Source of the DNA: Zavarzinella formosa DSM 19928
GTDB lineage: Bacteria; Planctomycetota; Planctomycetia; Gemmatales; Gemmataceae
Reading direction: 5' to 3'
NCBI RefSeq assembly: GCF_000255705.1
Contig: NZ_JH636441.1
Span: forward strand, 63,148 to 107,728
DNA: 44,581 nucleotides
The position numbers were made by a program, and so were the translations under genes. Below are positions 34,144-41,322 of this stretch, in pieces. The notes beneath the pieces are model-generated. The model was not told where the DNA came from. It did no database searches and was given only the letters and a program-made list of their open reading frames with translations. Numbering within the stretch: the stretch's first letter is position 1; each line of letters opens with the position of its first letter.

Positions 34144-36666
34144 CTATTCCTTCCCCCGAATCGCCCCCTTCAACACATGCTTCAGTCGGTCTTCGATCTT
34201 CTTATGCGCTTTGTCGATTTCCTTGTCCGTCAGCGTTTTGTCCGATTGATACGTGAGGGCATACGCAAGGCTCTTTTTGCCGGCCGCGATGGAATCTCCC
34301 TTGTACACATCGAACAAGCGGATGTTTGTCAGCAAATCGCCGCCGGCGGCTTTGATTTCCTTGGACACGGCCTCATGGGTGACGGCTTCGTCCACCACCA
34401 CGGCGATGTCCCGCAGGGCAGCCGGGGATTGCGGCACGGGGGCGTAGGCGAAGCGTTCGGGGATGCTGGCCAGAATTGCCTCCAAGTCGAGTTCCCCGGC
34501 GAGAATGGTTCGCTCGCCGAGGCCGAACGCGGAGGCGGTCTTTGGGTGAAGTTCGCCGAACACGCCCAAGACTTTTTCACCGACGACCAATTGGGCCGAC
34601 CGGCCGGGGTGCAGCCAGACTGTTTCCTTGGTGGCCTTGAAGGTCACGCCGGGAACGTGCAATTCCTTGGCCAGATGTTCGACGACGCCCTTGAGGTCAA
34701 AGAAGTCCATCATCGCGGGCTTTTGGCCCAATGTGTCGTCCCATGATTCCGGTTTGCGGCGACCGCTCAGAATCAAGGCGAGGCGTCGCGGCTCCGTCGG
34801 CAGGCGGTCGCCCGGTTTCGGCAGGAACACCGCCCCGAGTTCAAACAGTTTGATCGTGTCCGTCTGCTTCAGGTTGTGGGCGGCCACTTCCAGCAGGTTG
34901 GCGAGCAGGGTTCGCCGCATCACGGCCCGTTCGGGGCTGATCGGGTTCAGCAGTTCCACACCCTCCCCGGCGAGGCCGAGGGTGGTTTCACGTTCTTTGG
35001 AGGTCAGCGAGTAACAGATACACTCTTGCAATCCGGCGTTCGCCAGCGTGTCCCGCGTGAATTGCTCCAACGCGAGTTCGCGGTTGTTCCGTTGCGGCGG
35101 CAGTTCCCCGGAAAGCAACGTCCCCGGCAGGCGGTCGTAGCCGTAAATGCGGGCAAGTTCTTCGATCAAGTCTGCGGCCCCGGCCTGAATGTCCAGCCGG
35201 GTCGGCGGCACGGTGACGGCCCAACCGTCGGCCGACGGAGTCACGGTGAATTGCAAGGCTTGCAAGACCTTTTCCACATCGGCGGCCGGGAATTCGATGC
35301 CAAGCAACCGCCGAATCTCAGTCTTCTTCAGAAGGATCGTCTGCGTTGGAATCGGGGCCGGGTAGACATCCACGAGACCGGTGAGAATCTGGCCCCCGGC
35401 GGTTTCGGCCAACAGTTGCGCCGCATGTTTTGCGGCGGGCAACACCAATTCCGGATGCACACCCCGGCTGAAGCGGGTGCTGGCCTCGCTGAACAGCGTG
35501 AACTTGTGGGCCGTCTTGCGGACGCTCACGAAGTCGAAACTGGCCGATTCTAAAAGGATGTTCTTGGTGGCGGCTGTCACTTCCGTGTCGAGGCCCCCCA
35601 TTACCCCGGCGAGGGCGATCACGCCAACACTGTCGGCGATCACCAGATCATCGATCGTGAGCGTGCGTTCCACACCATCAAGGGTCTTGAAAACTTCCCC
35701 GGCCGTCGCCGGGCGCACGGTGATCGTGGGAACGCCGCCCGCCCGCTTCACCAGCACATCGTAATCGAAGGCGTGTAACGGTTGGCCCCATTCCAACATC
35801 ACATAGTTGGTCACATCGACCGCATTGCTGATCGGGCGCATGCCCGCGTAGGCCAGCCGACGTTGCATCCAGCCGGGCGAGGAACCGATGGTCACATTCT
35901 TGATGATCGTTGCCGAATAACGGGCGCATTTCGCCGGGTCGGTGATGACGACCTTGGCCTGCCCGTCGATCTTCTCGGCCACCGTCTTTGGTTCAAGTTT
36001 CGGAATGCAGGTCTGTTTGCCGAAGATGGCGGCCACTTCACGGGCGACGCCGATCATCGACAGACAACGGGCCATGTTCGGCAGCACGTCGATCTCGACG
36101 ACGGCATCCCCCATGAAATCGGCAAGCGGTTTGCCAATGGGGGCATCTTCTTCGAGAAGGATGATGCCTTCATGTTCGTCGTTGATGCCCAACTCGAAGT
36201 TGGACATGCACATCGCGTCGTTCGGGATGCCGCGAAGTTCTTTCGGTTCAAGTGTTTTGAAGACCTTGCGAGTTTGCTTGGTCGCCTTGTCTTCCTCTTC
36301 CATGAAATAGACCGACCCGCGCAGCCCCAACACCACCTTTTGGCCGCTTTCGCCCACGGTGATGTTCGGCGCCCCGGTGACGACCGTTTTCGGCTCGGCC
36401 GCCCCGTATTCGAGCTTCACCAGTTTCAACTTGTCCGCGTTCGGGTGCTTGTCGATGCCCAAGATGCGGGCGGTGACAATCTTGTCCTGCTCCCACACCG
36501 GGCCAGTTTCCGTTTGCTTGGCCTTCAGCCCGGCGGGGGCGGGGAGGCCAAAGAGCCGGACGCCGGAGACTTCCAACCCGGCGATGGTCAGTCGTTCCAC
36601 AAGTTCCGGTAGTTCCACGCCACTGAGGTCAACGTGGTCGGCCAGCCATTTCAAGGGGACTTTCAT
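34144..36666 (-). CDS. pheT: Phenylalanine-tRNA ligase beta subunit
   Basis: This 840-residue subunit of the alpha2-beta2 PheRS charges tRNA-Phe in the cytosol. The N-terminus MKVPLKWLADHVDLS is typical. A tRNA-binding (EMAP-II-like) domain spans about 45-160 (VTARILGIDKHPNADKLKL). The B3/B4 editing domain follows (about 210-400, VDVTNYVMLEWGQPLHAFDYD), then B5 (about 410-490). The core holds LARIYGYDRLPGTLLSGELP, and a C-terminal FDX-ACB anticodon-binding domain ends the protein (VPQSPAALRDIAVVVDE, SLAYALTYQSDKTLTDKEID). Length is slightly above the usual 790-810. pheS is not adjacent within the window. Confidence 0.96.
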   Translation of the reverse strand: MKVPLKWLADHVDLSGVELPELVERLTIAGLEVSGVRLFGLPAPAGLKAKQTETGPVWEQDKIVTARILGIDKHPNADKLKLVKLEYGAAEPKTVVTGAPNITVGESGQKVVLGLRGSVYFMEEEDKATKQTRKVFKTLEPKELRGIPNDAMCMSNFELGINDEHEGIILLEEDAPIGKPLADFMGDAVVEIDVLPNMARCLSMIGVAREVAAIFGKQTCIPKLEPKTVAEKIDGQAKVVITDPAKCARYSATIIKNVTIGSSPGWMQRRLAYAGMRPISNAVDVTNYVMLEWGQPLHAFDYDVLVKRAGGVPTITVRPATAGEVFKTLDGVERTLTIDDLVIADSVGVIALAGVMGGLDTEVTAATKNILLESASFDFVSVRKTAHKFTLFSEASTRFSRGVHPELVLPAAKHAAQLLAETAGGQILTGLVDVYPAPIPTQTILLKKTEIRRLLGIEFPAADVEKVLQALQFTVTPSADGWAVTVPPTRLDIQAGAADLIEELARIYGYDRLPGTLLSGELPPQRNNRELALEQFTRDTLANAGLQECICYSLTSKERETTLGLAGEGVELLNPISPERAVMRRTLLANLLEVAAHNLKQTDTIKLFELGAVFLPKPGDRLPTEPRRLALILSGRRKPESWDDTLGQKPAMMDFFDLKGVVEHLAKELHVPGVTFKATKETVWLHPGRSAQLVVGEKVLGVFGELHPKTASAFGLGERTILAGELDLEAILASIPERFAYAPVPQSPAALRDIAVVVDEAVTHEAVSKEIKAAGGDLLTNIRLFDVYKGDSIAAGKKSLAYALTYQSDKTLTDKEIDKAHKKIEDRLKHVLKGAIRGKE

Positions 36667-36712
36667 TCGGTCGGTCCTGACACGATAATCTAATAGAGAG
36701 CAAGTATCTTAC

Positions 36713-36718
36713 GGGAGG
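36713..36718 (+). promoter_or_regulatory. Shine-Dalgarno GGGAGG that supports the long DUF1559 start
   Basis: GGGAGG lies 9 nt before the ATG at 36728. No in-frame ATG with an RBS exists closer to the FTLIELL segment, so this site implies that the unusual 96-residue leader is translated. Confidence 0.55.
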
Positions 36719-36727
36719 CGGCGGGCG

Positions 36728-37957
36728 ATGCCACGGGTTCACGCGAAACGCCACTTAACGATGAGAAAGCCACCTAACCCCCCGTCCCCCTTCCCTAAGA
36801 AGGAAGGGGGAGCAAGAGGGCGGCAGTCGCATCACCAAGCACATGTTGCCCGCGAATTTTTGACCGATATTAAACCAGCCCATACTGATGTTCTTGGCTG
36901 CGATACCCACGCTCTTGCTCCCCCTTCCTTCTTAGGGAAGGGGGACGGGGGGTTAGGTGGCCCGCCACGGACTGATGCCACATCGCTCTGGCCAAATAGG
37001 TTCCTGCGCCCCGCCTTCACCCTCATCGAACTCCTTGTTGTCATCGCCATCATCGCCATTCTGATTGGGTTGCTGCTCCCGGCCGTGCAAAAGATCCGGG
37101 AGGCCGCCAACCGGATGAAATGCACCAGCAACCTCAAGCAACTCGGGCTGGCGGCCCACAATTACCAAGACACTTATCAGGCTTTCCCGACCGGCGTGGC
37201 CGCGCCGGGCAGCGACGGGCGAACCACGTCGCTGTTTGTGGAACTGCTGCCCTTCATCGAACAAGATGCCTTGTACAAACAATGGAATTTCACCACGCCA
37301 TCAGCGAACTTCGGTGCGGTAGGCACTCCGGCTTCCGCGAAAGTGAACATGTATGTCTGCCCTTCGGCCGCCGTGGCCGATAATCCGATCAATGTCGGTT
37401 CGATGTGGCTCGGGGTGACAACCTATTCCGGCAACGGCGGCGCCAAGTCATTCCCGCCGCAAAACGCGAGCAAGGACGGGATGTTCCATCTCAACTCGGC
37501 CGTGCGGATGGCCGATGTGACCGACGGCCTGAGCAACACCTATCTCTTCGGCGAACGAGTGTTGAGCGACGCCAATATCGACACTTATATGTCAGCCCCG
37601 TTCATCACCCCGCCAGACCCGCCGTTGCAGTCATTCACTTCCTTCGGCGGTTGGTCGGCCCCGGCCGGGGCGTCGGCCATCGCCACCGTCACGCTCAGCG
37701 CGGAGGGGGGGATCAATTATTTCTTCCCGAACAAATACGAGGCCCCGCCGCCGCCGACTCCCCCGCCGCCAATCGACTGGAACACGATCTCGGCGAATTA
37801 CTGGAAACGCCTGAGTTCGTGGGGCAGCAAACACACCAACGGCGTGAACTTCGCACTGGGTGATGGCAGTGTTCGTTTTGTGAAATCTTCCATCGCCCCG
37901 GCTTCGCTGCTCGCGTTCAGCACCCGCAACGGTGGCGAGACGACCCCGGCCGACTGA
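36728..37957 (+). CDS. DUF1559 prepilin-like protein with repeat-derived long leader
   Basis: This 409-residue protein has a normal prepilin helix [20 protein letters not shown] beginning at residue 96, the signature [20 protein letters not shown], a DUF1559 body and the C-terminal [17 protein letters not shown] motif. What is odd is the leader: about 96 residues instead of the usual 10-25, encoded largely by a 49-bp inverted repeat ([15 protein letters not shown] and [15 protein letters not shown]). Ala rather than Gly precedes the Phe at the expected cleavage site. Starts at 36728 (good RBS) or 36761 (no RBS) are possible; a non-ATG start such as CTG close to residue 93 cannot be excluded. 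It is divergent from pheT. Confidence 0.85.
   Translation: MPRVHAKRHLTMRKPPNPPSPFPKKEGGARGRQSHHQAHVAREFLTDIKPAHTDVLGCDTHALAPPSFLGKGDGGLGGPPRTDATSLWPNRFLRPAFTLIELLVVIAIIAILIGLLLPAVQKIREAANRMKCTSNLKQLGLAAHNYQDTYQAFPTGVAAPGSDGRTTSLFVELLPFIEQDALYKQWNFTTPSANFGAVGTPASAKVNMYVCPSAAVADNPINVGSMWLGVTTYSGNGGAKSFPPQNASKDGMFHLNSAVRMADVTDGLSNTYLFGERVLSDANIDTYMSAPFITPPDPPLQSFTSFGGWSAPAGASAIATVTLSAEGGINYFFPNKYEAPPPPTPPPPIDWNTISANYWKRLSSWGSKHTNGVNFALGDGSVRFVKSSIAPASLLAFSTRNGGETTPAD
36770..36960. repeat. Perfect 49-bp inverted repeat with 93-nt spacer inside the DUF1559 leader
   Basis: Arm 36770-36818 and arm 36912-36960 are exact reverse complements over 49 bp. Each arm can also fold on itself (CCCCCTTCC...GGAAGGGGG). 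The shape, two ends of one element facing each other around a short unique core, resembles a MITE-like or fold-back repeat. No target-site duplication was identified with certainty. Confidence 0.85.
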
Positions 37958-37988
37958 CTTTTCTTCTCTCCCGCCTGGATGCGAAGCC

Positions 37989-38624
37989 TTGGACCGTTTG
38001 AACCTGATCCACTTGTACACCTTCTACCTCGCGGCGATGTTCCTCGTCAGCACCGTGCGGCGTTTTCAGCAATATCAGGACATCGCCCAAATCGTGTTCG
38101 CGGCCCCCGGCCGCTGGCCGCGCGTGCTTCAGCAAATCAAAAAACACTGGATCGTGTTCATGACCTGGACAACGCTCCGCCCGGCCGGGGTGGCGATCAC
38201 GTTGCTGCTGACCCAATCGGTTTGTTCCCGGTTGATTTGGCCGCAAGCGGCCATCACCCTGGCGGATTTTTGGGCCGAGTGGTGGATGCTCATCCCCGTG
38301 GGCGCCGCCGGTGTCGCCATGCTGGGGGTGGATGGTTACTTCGTTCTGTGCGTGGGAACCATCAACCCGGAGGAAACCGGCCGTTATCTCGACGAGGCCG
38401 AACACTGGCTAAAATCTTGGAAGGCGCCGCTGATCTCCACGCTGACGTTGGGGTATCTGAATCCTCGCGTGATGGTGGACACGGGGGTGAAAAAAGCGAT
38501 GGAAGATGGCAAGGGCTTGTTGCAGAGCGCACTCTGGTGGATGTCGCTTCAGTCGGGCCTTCGGACTTTTTTCGGGCTCTTGCTCTGGCTCTCGTGGGCG
38601 GTCCATCCGGTGTTGGAGAACTGA
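37989..38624 (+). CDS. Unknown multi-pass membrane protein
   Basis: This protein of about 211 residues has predicted helices near the start (LIHLYTFYLAAMFLVSTV), then TWTTLRPAGVAITLLLTQSV, EWWMLIPVGAAGVAMLGVDG and, at the C-terminus, SGLRTFFGLLLWLSWAVHPV. I do not recognise the family. The start is uncertain: a TTG at 37989 (LDRLNLIHL) is chosen because earlier in-frame codons lie inside the end of the DUF1559 gene; TTG 37998 or ATG 37932 are alternatives. It begins 31 nt after DUF1559 and ends 52 nt before the DtxR-type regulator, all on the same strand. Confidence 0.65.
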   Translation: MDRLNLIHLYTFYLAAMFLVSTVRRFQQYQDIAQIVFAAPGRWPRVLQQIKKHWIVFMTWTTLRPAGVAITLLLTQSVCSRLIWPQAAITLADFWAEWWMLIPVGAAGVAMLGVDGYFVLCVGTINPEETGRYLDEAEHWLKSWKAPLISTLTLGYLNPRVMVDTGVKKAMEDGKGLLQSALWWMSLQSGLRTFFGLLLWLSWAVHPVLEN

Positions 38625-38676
38625 GCCGTTGCTGTCGTGTTGTCAAAAAGTTTGAATCTCTCCATAGAACGACCCC

Positions 38677-39339
38677 ATGACCCGTGAACCCAGTTCCGCC
38701 GTGCAGGATTATCTCAAGGCCATCCACGGTCTCGGCGGGGACGGGGCGTTGGTCTCCCCCAATGAAATCGCCGGGATGCTGGAGGTCCGCGCGCCGTCCG
38801 TCACCGGGATGCTCAAGCGTCTCGCCAAGGACGGCTTCATCGACTACGAATCCGGGGCCGGCGCCAAACTCACGCCAAGCGGGGTGGCCGAGGCAAGGCG
38901 GGTGATCCGGCGCCATCGGCTATTGGAACTGTTTCTCACCAAGGTGCTGGGGCTGGACTGGAGCGAGGTGGACGCGGAGGCCGAGGCCCTCGAACATGCC
39001 ATCTCTCCGCGTCTGGAGGAGGCGATCGCCAATCATCTCGGCGAACCGCATGAAGACCCGCACGGCCACCCCATTCCCACGGCCAACGGGGAGATCCGTC
39101 AACGCAACCTGACCCGGCTGAGCGAGTGCCGCAGCGGTTTCGTGACCATCCGGGAGGCGGCCGACGACAACCCCGCCCGGTTGCGGCGTTGGAGTTCCCT
39201 GGGGCTGAAACCCGGCGCCCGCGTGGAGATCATGAGCTACGAGGAGCTGGACGATATTTTTGAAATCCGCGTCGATCAGCGCATCGTCCGGCTCGGCAGT
39301 GAGGGGCTGGCCGGATTGAGGGGCGAGCCGGAAGCCTGA
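38677..39339 (+). CDS. DtxR/IdeR-family metal-dependent repressor with FeoA-like tail
   Basis: This 220-residue cytosolic DNA-binding protein has three parts. A winged HTH (1-65, SPNEIAGMLEVRAPSVTGML) is followed by a dimerisation/metal domain (66-140) and an SH3/FeoA-like domain (about 145-215, GFVTIREA, WSSLGLKPGARVEIMSYE). Metal ligand positions aligned by eye with MntR/DtxR are Asp11, His80, Glu103, Glu106 and His107; Lys14 replaces the Glu11 of B. subtilis MntR. Such regulators repress iron or manganese uptake genes when metal is bound. No transporter is adjacent apart from the unknown membrane protein upstream, so the regulon lies elsewhere or includes that protein. Confidence 0.88.
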   Translation: MTREPSSAVQDYLKAIHGLGGDGALVSPNEIAGMLEVRAPSVTGMLKRLAKDGFIDYESGAGAKLTPSGVAEARRVIRRHRLLELFLTKVLGLDWSEVDAEAEALEHAISPRLEEAIANHLGEPHEDPHGHPIPTANGEIRQRNLTRLSECRSGFVTIREAADDNPARLRRWSSLGLKPGARVEIMSYEELDDIFEIRVDQRIVRLGSEGLAGLRGEPEA

Positions 39340-39381
39340 AATCCCGGCGCGATTTGCCGCGACAAAAAGCACATTCCCGAT

Positions 39382-39412
39382 TTGACCGCTCCCCCGTGAT
39401 GCTCTAGATAAT
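39382..39412 (+). promoter_or_regulatory. Sigma-70-like promoter in a noncoding region
   Basis: TTGACC at 39382-39387 and GATAAT at 39407-39412, each 5 of 6 to consensus, are spaced by 19 nt (slightly long). It is followed not by a plausible coding frame but by about 270 nt of stem-rich sequence and an intrinsic terminator. Confidence 0.5.
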
Positions 39413-39418
39413 TGTGTC

Positions 39419-39715
39419 GACGGAGCCTGACCCCTCAATCCCGCTGACATCCCCGCCGGTTCGATTTTTCCCTGTGTTCCCATATTCGGAGGCTGGTGCT
39501 ATATGGCGCCCTTTCAGGCGGTCTGCTGCCCATTGGCGGCGATCAGCATTACTGGTTTGTTTGCGGTCTGGGCCAGAATTCAACAACGGCGCGACGGGCA
39601 TTCCCGCGAGATGCGACAACGGGTCGCTTATCTTCTGTGGGTGGCCGCCACAAGGGCGTAGGCGATGACTTTTCGCCCGCCTCTCCCACCCCGGTTTCCA
39701 AAACCGGGGTTTTTT
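39419..39715 (+). ncRNA. Candidate structured noncoding RNA of about 300 nt
   Basis: The unit runs from a promoter-like site to a strong intrinsic terminator and lacks a credible gene. Possible stems within it include GCTGCC/GGCGGC, CGGG/CCCG, GCGAC/GTCGC, TGTGG/CCACA and GGCGA/TCGCC, several adjacent to each other. It lacks the conserved cores I would expect of tmRNA (3' CCA end), SRP RNA (GGAAG tetraloop region) or RNase P RNA (GAGGAAAGTC). 6S RNA cannot be excluded but would be long. The short frames inside have no RBS. Identity is unknown; part could instead be the long 3' UTR of the DtxR gene. Confidence 0.4.
39689..39715 (+). terminator. Intrinsic terminator (9-bp stem + T6)
   Basis: CCCCGGTTT (39689-39697), 3-nt loop CCA, AAACCGGGG (39701-39709), then six T residues. 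This is the only canonical rho-independent terminator seen in the window. It ends transcription coming from the left, about 350 nt past the DtxR gene. Confidence 0.85.
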
Positions 39716-40011
39716 ATTGCCGTGCCCTCCCAACCCGCGCATTCCGTTGTTTGGCCAAAAATTTTTGGAAAACCCCACGGTTTGTAGACATTCCCTCAAG
39801 TTTGTAAATGCGATTTGAGGTTGTAATTCAGGCGGGATCATTCAAAAACGTCCGTCCGCAAATTTTTCGATCCGCAAATTCTCCGCTGATAATCACTTGC
39901 TGACATGGCGATCCGGAAATGGCATGCGAAAATCGCAGGCGGCACGAGCCGTGCATTCCATGTTTCCCGTGAAACGAGACAACTGAAAAAACAAGCAAGG
40001 GAATAAAAGCC
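39716..40011. other. Noncoding region with palindromes and direct repeats
   Basis: No gene was recognised. It contains the 14-nt perfect palindrome CCAAAAATTTTTGG (39755-39768), a CCTCAA/TTGAGG hairpin around 39794-39819, two direct copies of TCCGCAAATT (39855-39864 and 39871-39880) at a 16-nt period, and a parS-like site (39961-39976). It probably also holds the promoter of the small gene at 40012. Confidence 0.5.
39961..39976. promoter_or_regulatory. parS-like palindrome
   Basis: TGTTTCCCGTGAAACG matches the broadly conserved ParB binding site TGTTTCACGTGAAACA at 14 of 16 positions; the mismatches are at position 7 and the last base. It is intergenic, 36 nt before a small gene. parA/parB are not in the window, so a chance match or another regulator's operator is possible. 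Confidence 0.35.
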
Positions 40012-40236
40012 ATGTACCGCACGAACCTCAGCAATGCCAAGGAGTTCACCATGATCGAGCAGGAAGCCAGCGAGGAAAAAGTGAAGGCCATGCTGCGAGA
40101 CATCGCCTATGTCTTGCATGTCACCAAACGAGTGAAGAAAGAAATCCTTGAAGACTTGGCCGGTGTTTCCTCCCACGAAGCCCGCGACTTGAACAAGCCG
40201 AAGGGATTGATGAACTTCAGCGGCGGGGCCGCCTAA
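40012..40236 (+). CDS. Small unknown protein (74 residues)
   Basis: The ATG at 40012 has AGGGA about 12 nt upstream. The product starts MYRTNLSNAKEFTMIEQEAS, continues with a helical charged middle (VKAMLRDIAYVLHVTKRVKK) and ends NKPKGLMNFSGGAA. There is no signal or membrane segment. I do not recognise the family, but frame, RBS and balanced composition favour a real gene. It is monocistronic: a long hairpin follows 22 nt after the stop. The parS-like palindrome lies just upstream. Confidence 0.55.
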   Translation: MYRTNLSNAKEFTMIEQEASEEKVKAMLRDIAYVLHVTKRVKKEILEDLAGVSSHEARDLNKPKGLMNFSGGAA

Positions 40237-40258
40237 ACAAGAAAAGGATGAGGGATTC

Positions 40259-40365
40259 GGAAAGCAGGGATGAGGGATGAGGGATGAAAGGAAAACCAAA
40301 TCAATCTCACCCCGATGAGGCTTCTTGGTTTTCTTTTCATCCCTCATCCCTCATCCCTGCTTTCC
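40259..40365. repeat. 41-bp inverted repeat built from GGGATGA units
   Basis: Arms 40259-40299 and 40325-40365 pair over 41 bp with one mismatch; the loop is 25 nt. Each arm contains three tandem copies of GGGATGA (or its complement). It lies between the small gene at 40012 and the end of the convergent ATP-grasp gene, where it may act as a terminator in both directions, without a U-tract. It shares its design with the repeat at 31371-31491. Confidence 0.85.
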
Positions 40366-40377
40366 CAGTCCTTTGCC

Positions 40378-41157
40378 TCATTGAGTTGACCATCCGACCA
40401 CGGTGTCCCGGTAAGCGGCCCACAGTTCCGGGAAACAGGTCACGCTCGGGATGTGGTTCACTTCCAAAAGATGTTTGCCTGTCGGCGTCACCATGTAATC
40501 ATTGGCGATCAGATCCAAGCCCATGCCGCGTTGGATATGCCGGGTGTCGGCTTCCAATTGCTCGTCGAGGGGCATGAAGGCCGCTCCGTCGGCGTGGACG
40601 GATTTCTTCCAATCTTCTCCCGCCAGCCGGATTTACCAGGCTTGGTTCCTGATGATCGTCACGCGAACCGCTTCTCCCTCGAAATACGGTTCGAGCAATC
40701 CGGCGAATTCGCTGGTCCATTCCCCGGTAATACGCTCCTTGTCGTGGCCGCAATGCCAGTTCCCCCATTTGGCCACCAGCGGTTGATCCGCGACAACGCG
40801 GACGCCCGCCGAAACGAAGCTGCGCGATGGCCCGCCAAAACGGGAAAGCCGCACCGCTTTGGCAAGTGCGGGGAGCCGGAGCCGACAATCAACCATGCCC
40901 ACGGGATTGGGGTAACAGGGGCCGCCCCAGAGGCATAACGCAGCCAGGAAATCCGTGTCATTCTCGAAAATGCCGTGAAACACCACGCGGGAAACCGGGA
41001 CGTAATCCCAAGATGTCCGGGATTGGACCCGGAGGACGCCATCTTTTAAGAGCAGCCGGGGAAGCATTTCAAAGGCGACACATTCGCCCGGCAGCAACGA
41101 CGCGAGTTCTCTCGATTCGGATTCGTCAAAACCGATCAGACAAGTTCGCTCAATCAT
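40378..41157 (-). pseudogene. ATP-grasp-like gene interrupted by one in-frame TAA
   Basis: Two reading frames in the same phase together make one ATP-grasp-like protein of about 259 residues. The first part starts MIERTCLIGFDESESRELAS and ends VRVTIIRNQAW; then TAA (40633-40635); then IRLAGEDWKKSVHADGAAFM and LEADTRHIQRGMGLDLIAND, with the ATP-grasp-like end TPTGKHLLEVNHIPSVTCF, where Glu and Asn would bind Mg-ATP. The sequence on both sides of the stop is intact and contiguous, so a single substitution (for example CAA to TAA, Gln expected) explains it. It could be a recent pseudogene, a sequencing error or stop-codon readthrough. The reaction of this subgroup is unknown. Confidence 0.75.
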
Positions 41158-41238
41158 CACAACGTTCCGTTCCCCGAATAATGATTGGGGGAGGGAACAT
41201 CCGATGAGGCAGGCAGGTTCACAAACACAGGCCGGACC

Positions 41239-41301
41239 AGAATGAGAGAAAGACCAAGGACCACCGCGTTAAACGGCGATCCTTGGTCTTTCTCTCATTC
41301 T
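41239..41301. terminator. Perfect 22-bp hairpin downstream of the Gly/Pro-rich gene
   Basis: Arms 41239-41260 and 41280-41301 are exact reverse complements; the loop is 19 nt. On the minus strand it starts 21 nt after the stop of the 41323-43716 gene. No U-tract follows. It is likely a 3'-end structure of that transcript. Confidence 0.65.
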
Positions 41302-41322
41302 TCTTGTTTGCTTCTGATTCGA

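Noticed and set aside
36770-36960. Insertion sequence
   Set aside because: The inverted repeat encloses only 93 nt without a transposase, so at most a non-autonomous element. It is reported as a repeat.
39440-39480. Possible tRNA or tmRNA T-arm (GGTTCGATTTTTCC)
   Set aside because: No matching acceptor, D or anticodon arms and no CCA-type 3' end around it.
39414-39668. Short frames inside the ncRNA candidate
   Set aside because: No RBS and no protein-like sequence, while promoter, stems and terminator point to RNA.
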